DNA of 64,000 nucleotides from Ceratothoa steindachneri (lineage: Eukaryota > Arthropoda > Malacostraca > Isopoda > Cymothoidae). This document shows, piece by piece, positions 37,301 to 49,300 of the stretch; within the stretch, counting starts at the first letter, position 1; each line of letters opens with the position of its first letter. The stretch is taken from the NCBI GenBank assembly GCA_963969495.1, contig OZ018317.1:223212235-223276234 (forward strand), in the 5' to 3' direction. A program made the translations under genes and the position numbers. Below the pieces are notes generated by a model, which saw only the letters and a program-made list of their open reading frames with translations, was not told where the DNA came from and did no database searches.

Positions 37301-40300
37301 TAGTCTGGGTCAGGATGGAGCTGTAGATGGCGGCAGAAGTACACCACCTCAGTATTGGTCAGGAAAACCAATACTGCGGTTCGTCATAGAGAGAGACGCG
37401 GTTCAATGCCTGTTTGAATAGACGCTCTAGAGTTGGTATCTGGGCCGCACCAAAACAGATGGAAAGGTCGTCCACGTAGAACGTAGGGAAAATATCGTCC
37501 GGCAGGAGCCAGGTGATGCCGTTGATGCTCAGGGCAAAGCAAAGATTATTTTTTTTATATTTAAGGGGCTATCTGGCGACTGCCGACTTAGGCATAAGTC
37601 GCCGTAAACAAACAGCCTAGTTCTAGGCTACTTTAAAAAATTGAACAGGAAACAACAATAAAAAGAAGTAACAATAACAATAACAAAGCAATAACAAAAA
37701 CAATAACAAAAACAACAACAATTAAACTTAGTTAAATGAAAGGGAGAAGGCCGGCCTTTCCCAAAAAGTCAACAAGTCCACCAGTCAAAGTGCACGCCCT
37801 CGTCCCGAGTACAAGGGACAGGCGGTAGCGACCCCGCCCATCCCGGTACCGGGACAGGTGTCGTGCGCGAAGATCACCCAGACTGGGACATTCAACAAGA
37901 ATGTGCCAAACAGTCTGGGGGACGACGCAGTCGCTGCAATAAGGCGCAGGCGAGCGCTCCATCAAATAGCGATGTGTCACACGAGTGTGCCCGATTCGGA
38001 GACGACAGAAAGCAACCTTAAGCCGCCGCGGCATTGGGGGATAGGTCCATGGGAACAGTCGCGGCGCAATGGCACGCAACTTTAAGTTCCCTTCGGCCGT
38101 CTCCCATCTTCTTTGCCAAGCAGTCCGAAGAGCTGCCCGTATTCCTGCCATGTAGTCGGTGTGAGGAAGAGCGAAACGCTGGTCCGGTCGCAGAGTCCTC
38201 GCGGACTCTTTGGCGCGCTCATTCCCCGCAATTCCTACATGTCCAGGAACCCAGCAGAAGATAATCTCGACATCTGCCCGGCTCGCCAAAACCGTGGCGT
38301 CATGGATATCGCGAACCAGGGGATGCGGAGATTCCAATGCCCCGAGAGCACTCAGGGCGCTTTGTGAGTCGCTATAGATCACAATCCGGTCTCCGAACCG
38401 GGCACGTCGCGTAATCTCCCGGACCGAGTGGTGCATTGCCACCAGCTCGGCCGTGAAGACAGACGCAGCTCCTGGTAGAGCCCCGCTGACTTCAAACAGA
38501 GGGGATACGGCGTGGAAGCCGACCCCCTCTTGGGACTTGGAGCCATCCGTATACACTGGCACGGTTCCAGCGTGACACGATGTGTGCTCCAAAAAGGTCG
38601 AACGCAATACTCCCGGCGCAGTACAAGCTTTGGGAGCAGAGGCGTGGCGACAAATAGCCAAATGTGGTACCCTCCAGGGTGGCGTCCTGGGCAGAACCAG
38701 AGGCGCCACCGGCCAGAGAGCTATATCTACCTCTCGAAGGAGTTTCCTGGCCCTAAACCCAAAGGGCTTAGGGTATGACTGGCGTCTCTCGGCGGCATAG
38801 GCACCATCAAGATCAGCTGCGGATGCAGTGAGAGCTGTTGGCGACTGAGGGAGGCGCCAGGCTCGCGCGTACAGGCGAGTGATGCACTGCACGCGGCGCA
38901 GAGCGAGTGGCATCTCCCCAGCATCGACCAACAAGCTCTCAATGGGGGAAGTGCGGAAGGCACCGGTCGCAAGGCGAAGGCCAGTGTGGTGGATCGAATC
39001 CACCTTCCGCAATAAACGCTCGGCTGTGGATGCATAAAACTCGCATCCGTAGTCGAGCTTCGAGCGAACAAAGGATCGATAAAAAAGTAAGGCAGTAGCC
39101 CTATCAGCGCCCCAAGCGCTGAACGTCACGGAACGGAGAATGTCCATGGCGCGGGTACAAGAGACCCTAAGGCTGCGAATATGAGCCTCCCAGGTGAGGC
39201 GTCGGTCGAATACAAGACCAAGGAAACGGTGCGATTCAACCACATCCAGGCGCACCCCATTAAGAAACAAATCTGGGTCGGGGTGAAGCCGTGGATGGCG
39301 GCAGAAGTGCACCACCTTAATCTTGGCCAAAGAAAACCGAAACCTGTGCGCTTCAGCATAGCGAGAGACGCGGTTCAATGCCTGTTGGAGTCGACGCTCC
39401 AGAGTTGGCATCTAGGCCGCGCCAAAAGAGATCGAAAGGTCGTCCACGTAGAGCGTAGCGAGAATATGTTCCGGCAGCACCGAGGTGATGCCGTTGATGC
39501 TCAGGGCAAAGAGTGTGACACTGAGGACACGTCCATGCGGGACACCCTCTTCCTGCTCCTTTGGGCCGGAGAGAGCTCCCCCCACCCGTACGCGGAATCG
39601 ACGATCTCGCAAAAATTCAGATATAAAGATTGGGAGGCGTCCCCTCGCCCCCACGTAGAGCGTAGCGAGAACATCTTACGGCAGCACCGAGGTGATGCCG
39701 TTGATGCTCAGGGCAAAGAGTGTGACACTGAGGACACTTCCTTGCGGGACACCCTCTTCTTGCTCTATTAGGCCAGAGAGGGCTCCCCCCACCGGGAACG
39801 CAACTCGCTCAGAGTGAACCTGTCGTTGAAGGGTTCTCAGCCTCTGAAGGTAGAGTACAGTCAGCGGCCTTCCCCGACATCACGAGGTGCATTGAATGCT
39901 GACGGAGCAGCATTCCGACTAGAGAAAGCGGTCGCGAAGGATTCCACCACGGACGCGGGGTCCGAGATTGCGGTCTTATTCTCCTGGAGAACGGGAAGCG
40001 GGTCCTGCGAGAACTTGCCCCGAATCCTTTTGACTCGCTTCCACACCTCAGCTAAAGGGGTCTTCCCGTTAAGTGAAGACACGTATGCCCGCCAAGAAGA
40101 GCGGTGGGCGTGCTTCGAAATATACCGGAACCTAGCCCTAGCCCGACGAAATTCAGCGACAGTGAAATCGTTCGGGCGCCGCTGGTAGTGCATGTAGACA
40201 TAATGCTTCTGTTTGAGGGCCGTCTCACACTCCGCTGACCACCACGGGAGTGGTCGGCGTGCAAAACGGCCAGACGTTCTAGGAATAGTATTTAGGCCCA

Positions 40301-43300
40301 CGGTGATGAGCTTGCCGGAGAACTCAACGGCCTCATCAACCGACCTAAGCTCCTCGAGATATACAAATAAGTCATTTCCTGAAATGCGGACCACCGCGCC
40401 GGCGGCAAGCACCACCGGGGCGGGGTCTCAGGCGGCAGCGGCCCAGAAACTGATATTTGAATGGGATAGTGATCACTACCATGGAAGTCATCGGAGAGCA
40501 CAGAGATAGATCTAGACACGAAAATGAAGCGAACTCGTCAGTGATGTATAAACTCATCTTCTCTTAGGACACCTATCTCCAGTTTGTCGATCAAGTTGGA
40601 AACGACCTGACCCGTGGGATTGATGGAGTAATCTACCGTTCAGATTCCCGAGCAAGGAAAACGGCCTCGGCAACCGTGCCACGACTCGGCGGATTTCCTC
40701 CACGTCAAGGTCAGCTGACGGTAGAATGTACGAAGAAATAACAGTATATGTCCTATCGGAGTGCAGTTACACAGCTACTGCCTAAATGGAGGTGACTAAA
40801 GAGAGAAGAACGGAGACATCATGCCGGGTGTAAATGGCGCATCCTCCTGTCCGGCCCCCATCCTGCGGTGGTGGTCTCAAAGCCCATATACCCGGGGAGA
40901 GTGGGCAGGGGGCACGCGCCCAGCATGGTCTCCTCCAAAGAGATAGCTAAGGGAAAACTGGAGGAGACGGGCCTCCGCAGCTCCTCCCAGTAGTCCCGGA
41001 GTCCGCTGTAATTCTATTGAAGGAATATGCTTTCCATGCTAACTCGGAGGAGATGAGGGGGAGCTCTTCAAGAGAAGACCCTCACGGGAATGCCCGTACG
41101 ATTATTTGAAGCAGAACTTTGTGCGCTGTTGGCCGGACAATGCGTTGAAGGCGCTGTCGCCTTCGAGGACTTATCGCGGGAGGTTAGCATCGCCATGCGA
41201 GTCTTTTCCTACCTCCGCCTCGAAATCTTAGGCAGGTTGGGCAGCTTCGAGGGCGGTGGTCCCTCCTTTGAAGGATCGACCCGCCTTCGCGTCCCCCAGC
41301 CTAGCACTCGATGTGGGCGTAGGAGCCGAAGCTCCTTTAGCGCTGTTCTTCTTTCGGGGGGCAGCTTTAGGAACCCCGGAAGATGGCCTCACAACTAAAT
41401 TTAGGGGTGTTGCCTCCTGTGAGTCTAACGGCCCTGGTTTTAGCCGGGCCTGGGCGTGAACCCTTTGTGCCGCCAACTTTACCAGGGGGAACGGAAACGA
41501 CCGTGCTCGTAGGCTTGGAGAGGCTGGGAGCAGTCTTTTTTTTTTAACATCGAGGCACAGGACGTCCCAGGCATCGCGGGCGCGCCAAAGACCAAGTCCT
41601 TAGTCTCACGAAATGAGAGACGATCCTGAGCGTAAATGGCAGGGATTTCCTTCTCAAGGTGATACGGACCACATTGCTTCGAAGAAGAGGGGTGCGGCTC
41701 TCCGCAATTAACACACCTGGCCACACACAATTTTGATTTATCGTGTGTGGCCTTGGAGCAACTTACACAGACTTTGGGTAATCTCGACATTGCATATCTA
41801 CATGAGAGATTCATACGGCCGAATTTGTGGCAATAGTAGCACCTCCGCGGCAGTGGCATGAAGGCCTTCACGCGTCAGCGATACCAACTGGGACGCACTG
41901 ACTCAGGGAGCTTGTCACAGTCGAACGTAACGAAGATCTTAGGGGTAAGTCTCGAGGCACCTCCCTGTTTTCTCATCACACGTTCGACCTTGACTGCTCC
42001 ATGGTCGGCCAGCTCTAAGGTGATGTCATCTATGGAGTAGTTCATGTGTTCCCTGACATAAATCAGTCCTTTCAAGAAGTTCATGGTAAAGTGAGGCGTC
42101 ACATTCAGCAGCATGCCATCAAGTGGCCGAAGGGCACCAATCATGGCCGCCTCGCGATGGATTCGACGCATTCGCCAGAAGGCTCCCTTACGAGAAACGG
42201 GTCACCTTCGGCTCTCTACCAATCACGCTAGCTACTGCTCTCCTTTGATGGATCATGTTGCCCTTGGAGCGAATTATGAGAAAGCGTTTGAAGCCATTAG
42301 GCTCGAAAACACCAGGTAATCACTGAATGAGAGGCCCCGAAGTAATCGAGGTTCTAATCAGCGCACTTGCGACCATGGTCTTGGTGTGGGTCTCCGCACG
42401 CGGGGGAGCATCGTGGGAGGAGCTGCCGATCTTGGCCTGGTGGCTTGCCGAAACAGCAGCAGACCCCGAGGAGGAAGAAGAACCCTTAGTCTTCTTTCTT
42501 ATTTCTTTTGGGAGAGGGTACGCAATGAACACGCTTCTCTCCACCGCCGAAAGGAGCACTTAGGCCAGATGGTCCGGCCTCAGCAAGATCGTTCTCTGAA
42601 ATGGAGAAGGTCTTTGCTGTTAAAGGGGGAGCAGCAGGGGGAGGAGGTTCCTCCTCTATTTGTGAGTCCTCGGGGGCCCGAGCTGTCTTTAGAGAATCTT
42701 ACACATTGTCGGACTCAGGTTCTGTGCTTAGGCACTGAGCCTGGGTTTGACCCATGGAAGATCCTGCCGTCTAGGGCTGGGTTACCTTAGGGACCATGTC
42801 CATCTCAGGAGGGACCTCTATGTGGCCATCCCCACCCAAGACATCACAGATCCCATTCAAGGTTTCTTTTGTTTCATCTAGGGCCGGCGAACCGGCATCC
42901 ATCGGGGAAGAGAAGGGGACAGGTACGCTAGCCCCCTGTAACCTGAGAATATATGACTGCAGGACGTTAGAGGGCACGGACCAACGGGACCTACTATACC
43001 TTGCCCCTCTAAAGGGGTTGGCCCTATCGAGCCAGTGGTCAATCTTGGGTCGCCTGCTTGCTCTCTTGGAAGTCCGCTGTTAAAGTGAAATGGGGACTCT
43101 GCTGGAAAAAATTAGGGAGTCTCCCAATGGCCCCTCCAGAGGGGCGGGTGAGGTAGGGGGCGTGTCCACCACACCTGCAGGCCTAGGAGAGGAGTAAGCA
43201 TCCTCTCCGGTAGAAAAAGGATGGAGGGGCGCCTGAGAAAGCAGATGGGGGGAGGGGGGAAAGAAGAACCTTTTCTGTTTTGGAGCTGCTTGAGAGCGGC

Positions 43301-46300
43301 TCCGACGATAGTGAAACGGTGAGGGGTTTTTTGCATTCTCCATGACCATAAAGGGAGATTTCACCACCCATGCCTGTAACAGCCAACACTGACCCCAAGG
43401 AGGGAATGGCCCTAATGGGTGCCTTTGATTGGCCCCTGCTGCTATCACTGGGCAAGGTGGTATACGCCTTCTCCGCCACCCCTTGGGCGTGGTACGCCGG
43501 TCGGGATGACGGATCCAGTTTGGTGACAGGCTTCTGAATAGTTAGGGTCACCACGCCTAACATCTTTACGCCAGAGTGTTCGGTTCCGTGATCCGATGAG
43601 CGCCGCGTCGTGATCGAGGAGGTCCATGGGCAGGAGAAGAAGGGGCCAACAAAAGGGGTAGAGAAAAGGTGAATGTAAAGGGACGACCGAATGGCAGGGG
43701 CAAGATGAGGGAGAGATGGTACCTGAGGGTTACTGAAGGAAAGAAGAGAGGCTAAGCTGGGGCAAGACCGGGCGCTGACTCCAGTCAGCAGGGTGGCCAG
43801 AAAAGTAAATCCCCATGCCCCTTACAGGGGGCTACTGCCTGAAAGGAGGTATTTATAGCAAAGAGAACAGAGACATCATGCCGGGTGTAAGTCGCGCATC
43901 CTCCTGCCTGGCCCCCAAGCCCGTGGTGGTGGGGTTGCAAAACCATTATACCCCAGGAGGGTGGGCAAGGGAACATGCGCCCAGCATTGTCTCCTGAAAA
44001 TAGAGAGCTAAGGGAAGTCTGCAGCAATTCCATTGAAGGAATATGCCCTACAAGCCTAGATTGGAAGAGATGTTGGGCCCTCTATTAAGATAAGACCTTC
44101 ATGAAAATGGCCATACGCTGTTGGCTGAGGACTTATCGGGACTTATCGGGGAGGTTGGGCTCACTATCATATTCTTTTCCTTCCTCTGCCGCGAAACCTT
44201 TGGTGGGAAGGGGGTCCCTCCTTTTTAGGATCCACCGTCTTCGAGCCCCTTGGTTCAGCCTTTGGTGGGGGGCGTAGGAGCCGAAGCTCCTTTGATACTG
44301 TCCTTTCGGAGGGAGCTTTAGGAACCCCGGGAGATGGCCTCGCGACCACCTTCAGGGGTGTTGTCTCCTCTGATTCTAACCAGTCCTTTCATGAAGTACA
44401 TGGTAGTGTGCAGCATCACACTCACTGACGAGCCATTAAGTGTCTGACTGCCACAAATCATGGCAGCCTAGAGAAGGGTCTGATGCATTCGCCAGAAGGC
44501 TCTTGTATGAGAAACGGGTCACCTTCAGCTATCTACCAATCATGCTAGCTAATACCCTCCTCTGATGGATCATATTGCCCTTGGCCAACATGCTGCCATC
44601 AGTGGAGGGAATAAACAAAATTTGTTTGATACAGCAGATATTTATAGCAAAGAGAACAGAGACATCATGCCGGGTGTAAGTCGCGCATCCTCCTGCCTGG
44701 CCCCAATCCCGTGGTGGTGGGGTTGCAAAACCATTATACCCCAGGAGGGTGGGCAAGGGAACATGCGCCCAGCATTGTCTCCTGAAAATAGATAGCTAAG
44801 GGGAGTCTGCAGCAATTTCATTGGAGGAATATGCCCTACAAGCCTAGATTGGAAGAGATGTTGGGCCCTCTATTAAGATAAGACCTTCATGCGAATGGCC
44901 ATACGCTGTTGGCTGAGGACTTATCGGGGAGGTTGGGCTCACTATCATATTCTTTTCCTTCCTCTGCCGCGAAACCTTTGGTGGGAAGGGGGTCCCTCCT
45001 TTTTAGGATCCACCGTCTTCGAGCCCCTTGGTTCAGCCTTTGGTGGGGGGCGTAGGAGCCGAAGCTCCTTTGATACTGTCTTTTCGGAGGGAGCTTTAGG
45101 AACCCAGGGAGATGGCCTCGCGACCACCTTCAGGGGTGTTGTCTCCTCTGATTCTAACCAGTCCTTTCATGAAGTACATGGTAGTGTGCAGCATCACACT
45201 CACTGACGAGCCATTAAGTGTCTGACTGCCACAAATCATGGCCACCTAGAGAAGGGTCTGATGCATTCGCCAGAAGGCTCTTGTATGAGAAAGGGGGCAC
45301 CTTCAGCTATCTACCAATCATGCTAGCTAATACCCTCCTCTGATGGATCATATTGCCCTTGGCCAACATGCTGCCATCAGTGGAGGAAATAAACAAAATT
45401 TGTTTGATACAGCAGGTATTTATAGCAAAGAGAACAGAGACATCATGCCGGGTGTAAGTCGCGCATCTTCCTGCCTGGCCCCAAGCCCGTGGTGGTGGGG
45501 TTGCAAAACCATTATACCCCAGGAGGGTGGGCAAGGGAACATGCGCCCAGCATTGTCTCCTGAAAATAGATAGCTAAGGGGAGTCTGCAGCAATTTCATT
45601 GAAGGAATATGCCCTACAAGCCTAGATTGGAAGAGATGTTGGGCCCTCTATTAAGATAAGACCTTCATGCGAATGGCCATACGCTGTTTGCTGAGGACTT
45701 ATCGGGACTTATCGGGGAGGTTGGGCTCACTATCATATTCTTTTCCTTCCTCTGCCGCGAAACCTTTGGTGGGAAGGGGGTCCCTCCTTTTTAGGATCCA
45801 CCGTTTTCGAGCCCCTTGGTTCAGCCTTTGGTGGGGGGCGTAGGAGCCGAAGCTCCTTTGATACTGTCCTTTCAGAGGGAGCTTTAGGAACCCCGGGAGA
45901 TGGCCTCGCGACCACCTTCAGGGGTGTTGTCTCCTCTGATTCTAACCAGTCCTTTCATGAAGTACATGGTAGTGTGCAGCATCACACTCACTGACGAGCC
46001 ATTAAGTGTCTGACTGCCACAAATCATGACCACCTAGAGAAGGGTCTGATGCATTCGCCAGAAGGCTCTTGTATGAGAAACGGGTCACCTTCAACTATAT
46101 ACCTATCATGCTAGCTAATACCCTCCTCTGATGGATCATATTGCCCTTGGCCAACATGCTGCCATCAGTGGAGGGAATAAACAAAATTTGTTTGATACAG
46201 CAGGCTCAAAAATGCTATGTATTCACTAAATGAGACCCGTACAGGATCTCAAATTGGCAGGCATGCCAACCCAACATAAACTTAAGATACAGGTATGCAG

Positions 46301-49300
46301 GACTGCAGTGAGCATCGCCCAAAAGACCCCGCATTCCCTTGCTCCTGTAAGAGGATTGGCCATATCCAGTCACTCCCAATGAGAGCGATCAAAACTCATA
46401 TGCCTGCATGCTTTCTTGTCAGTACACTGTCAAAGGAAGGGGGAAAACCACCCCTGGATCATAGGTAGAGTCATCCATGGTGACTACAAAGAAGAGGATG
46501 ACAGGGAAACCGCCGCACCCATAGGCATAGGGGCCCCTGACAAAGCACAGGGGGGAGACCACCTCCTTTTTTGAGGTGCAGTTGTGCATGGGTGGCTCAA
46601 AAGATGGCAAGGTGGAAGCCTCTTTGCCACATGGGGATGGTGAAAGGGGAGTCCCTCCACTGGGTGAAGGGGTGTCTCATGTTACCTGGTCATTCCCGAC
46701 ACCTAGAGAGGGCGAAGCAGCACTTGGAGGCGGCTCTCCATGCGTTTCTGGTCTCTCACTATCACTTTATATTGTTGCTATGGTTAGTATGAAAAAAATT
46801 AATAAAATGTATAGAGAGTAGATACTATGACCTCCCAATACCTTGGGAGGTTAAGAGAAAAGTCTCCATAGGTAGAATCATAAAATTCCAGAAAGTGATC
46901 ATTTACACATACTTGGTTCACAGGGTTGACAACAGGGCCTGCCATTCAGGCAAAATCGTCCTCATGTTTTAATCATAATGTCAATGGCATTTAATGAAGC
47001 ATAAAAGGGTGGAATGGGAAGGATGCATTTTGGCAATGACTCACAAAAACCTTACTTTGTAAAAAAGTGCCACTGATGGTGAAATGTATATTTATTGAAT
47101 ATATTGGAATAGTAAGGATTTGGAGTAGTCATTCCTATTTTATGCAATTTATTTTTTTGCAAAAATCTATGTCATAACAAAACACTCAGATTCTTACTTC
47201 TTCATCTTGTGAAAGTGGATTATTTACATTAGGATCCAATGATTCATCTGTTGAGCCTGGAGTTACCATCAATTTTTGTCTGGTGAGTTCATACTTCTCT
47301 CTCTTTGACTGAATGATTGATAGCCACTGTGGACGAGTTACATTTTGTATTTACTTCACATATTTAATTTTATATAAGCGAAAGTTACCGCCATATAATA
47401 CCCAAGACAAAAATAGGAAAACTGTGTGTTGAAGTGGCCAGTTGAGGAAAGTGAAAATGTGTGAATGGTATAAAGAGTAGGTAAAAGAAGACTAATAAGA
47501 GATAGATTGGGAGAGTACAATGAAGCCTAAGTGTTGTTGTGGGAGGAAAGCACATTACAAAATCTCCAAGCACATACAATTATATAGAGAAATACAAGGC
47601 CATTTTCACTAGAAAGTTTGTGAAGAGAGACTTGTAAAGAAAGTGAAGATGGGAAAGAGGTATGGGAGGCATATAGTTTAAAGAGTCTTAAGGCATTTCA
47701 CTCCCCCCCCCCTTTAAAATTTAATGGCAAAACCAATGGAGGAGCATCCAGCAAAAAAAAAATTGAAAGAGGATATTTGTAAAGAAAGTGAAAATGTGTA
47801 GAATGTATAGAGATGCAAATCCTCCCACAGGGATCGTGGCAGGGAGGGAAAGGCATCTGGGGGCAATGGTGTCTGGAAGGCGCACACTCTTCAAGATGTC
47901 AGCTGCAGCAATATTTCCATGCTATACCTGACATCCCCTTGTGAAGGAGTGTAATATTAGGATGTTCAGAAAATAATGACTAATTTTAGAAACAAACATA
48001 TATTCTTTGATTCCAGCTTCCACTTCAATTTTGGACTTGAAAGGGAGGTGGTCAGCCCATTACACATAGGGAAGTGGTCAATGGATCAAAACTGATATTC
48101 CTATTATTCGTGCCACAATGCACAGGTGCCCTCAAGGCCTGGTCTCTTGCATTGTTTATAGAGGTTCGAAAAGCCTCTCTTCTGACACAGTATGAGGTAG
48201 CTTGTCAGGTCCTTTAGTATATACAGAGGGTTGAGGGGGTAGTCATAGAGAAAAAGGAATGCTGAGAGGGGAGGAGCAAGCACATCAACAACTTACCCAG
48301 GCTCCATCAATGAGTGTGGTTCAGCCAGGTAATGGGGCATTCCTAATGTGCATTCTGTCTGGGTGAGATCATTTCCTCCTTTTACCAAGTACAGGTAGAC
48401 ATAAGGTTGAGGAAATAGTCCTAGAGAAAAAAAGGTAACACAAAGGGAGCGAGGGGGAAGCGCACCAGGATTTCTATAATTTGTACTCTGGCTGAAAGGA
48501 TGTGCAGCTCCCACAGGTACCAAGTGTAACAGGCTGCACGTGGGAGATCAGAAAGGAAATGGCGAATGTAAGCATATTAAAAATAGTGGAAGATATAAAG
48601 CCACATGTCCTGCTTACAGTGGCAGGTACTGCAACTGAGATGCTGGTCAATTGAGTGCACTTGGGCAAGGAGGATATGCTGTTCCTCTGGGTACAAGTGT
48701 AGCATCTAAACAGCTCCCCTCCCATAAATAAACCTACACATATAGAGCCAAGACAAAAGTTTTCAAACATCTTGGAAAATTTAAGAAATTAGGTAAATAC
48801 AAGATCAAAAAGTTTTTATTTGTATATCAATATTAATATAACAATGAAATGAGGAATAAATAGCAATAATTTATATATGCCCTGAACAATTAACAAAATT
48901 TGAAAAAATATGTAACATCAGCAACATATAACCTAAGTAAATGAAGCTCTGAAAATTTCATAAAGACCAAACTGATATAGGACACTCATTAGCAGGTCGA
49001 GTCTCTTGGCTGTGGTGAGAACATTTATTCTTTGATGCTGCTTTCTACAAGGGTGCAATACCAGAGATGTGATACTAGCTTACTCCTCAGTGATGACTGC
49101 CTTTAGTTGCTCATTGTCAGCAGGCTGATGACATCCTATGGCCTCTTTCAAGTCCTTCCAGAGGTTTTCCAGTGGATTTATATCTGGAGACTGAGGTGGC
49201 CAGGTAGCAAGCATGTCCAATTCCTTCATCAACTTCAGTTTTACCCTTCCAACCTGATTCACATACTATTGGCACCTCAAATTTCCATTCCTCTCGCATT

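Larger units (their letters stand above)
37541..39655 (-). mobile_element. LINE-A, 5'-truncated, best preserved ORF2 end
   Basis: T-run and 3' double hairpin (37575-37629), 3'UTR 37541-37731, then a 559-residue open frame and the preceding RT palm frame. 5'-truncated at about 39655 after AAAGATTGGGAGGCGTCCCC. The youngest-looking copy in the window together with 24423-25649. Confidence 0.88.
39656..43832 (-). mobile_element. LINE-A 5' part: RT remnant, endonuclease, ORF1, 5'UTR
   Basis: From high to low coordinate: 5' motif 43745-43830, 5'UTR, ORF1 from ATG 43343 to about 41080, endonuclease 41050-40430, EN-RT linker 40415-39861, then an internally deleted RT joining GEGR (39861) to the RT palm stretch 39850-39656 (FALSING region). 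About 600 bp of RT fingers and palm are missing. Abuts another LINE-A at both ends. Confidence 0.82.
43833..46800 (-). mobile_element. LINE-A deletion derivative, tandemly triplicated
   Basis: Contains the three tandem units 43851-46204 and then ORF1 N-terminal and leader sequence to about 46800 (parallels 42310-43100). In the units the zinc-knuckle part of ORF1 is deleted: the C-terminal ORF1 segment is joined straight to the RRM-like part (TCTGATTCTAACCAGTCC). Confidence 0.78.

Noticed and set aside
37470..39720. 70-bp direct repeat flanking the 37541-39655 LINE-A as a target duplication
   Set aside because: Too long and about 10% diverged; more likely homologous sequence from two different LINE-A copies.
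39181..39771. 196-residue plus-strand open frame
   Set aside because: Antisense shadow of the LINE-A RT; it repeats its own sequence only because two LINE-A copies adjoin at 39655.
43851..46204. CRISPR-like or satellite array
   Set aside because: Only three units of about 780 bp made of LINE-A pieces; no spacers, and the genome is eukaryotic.
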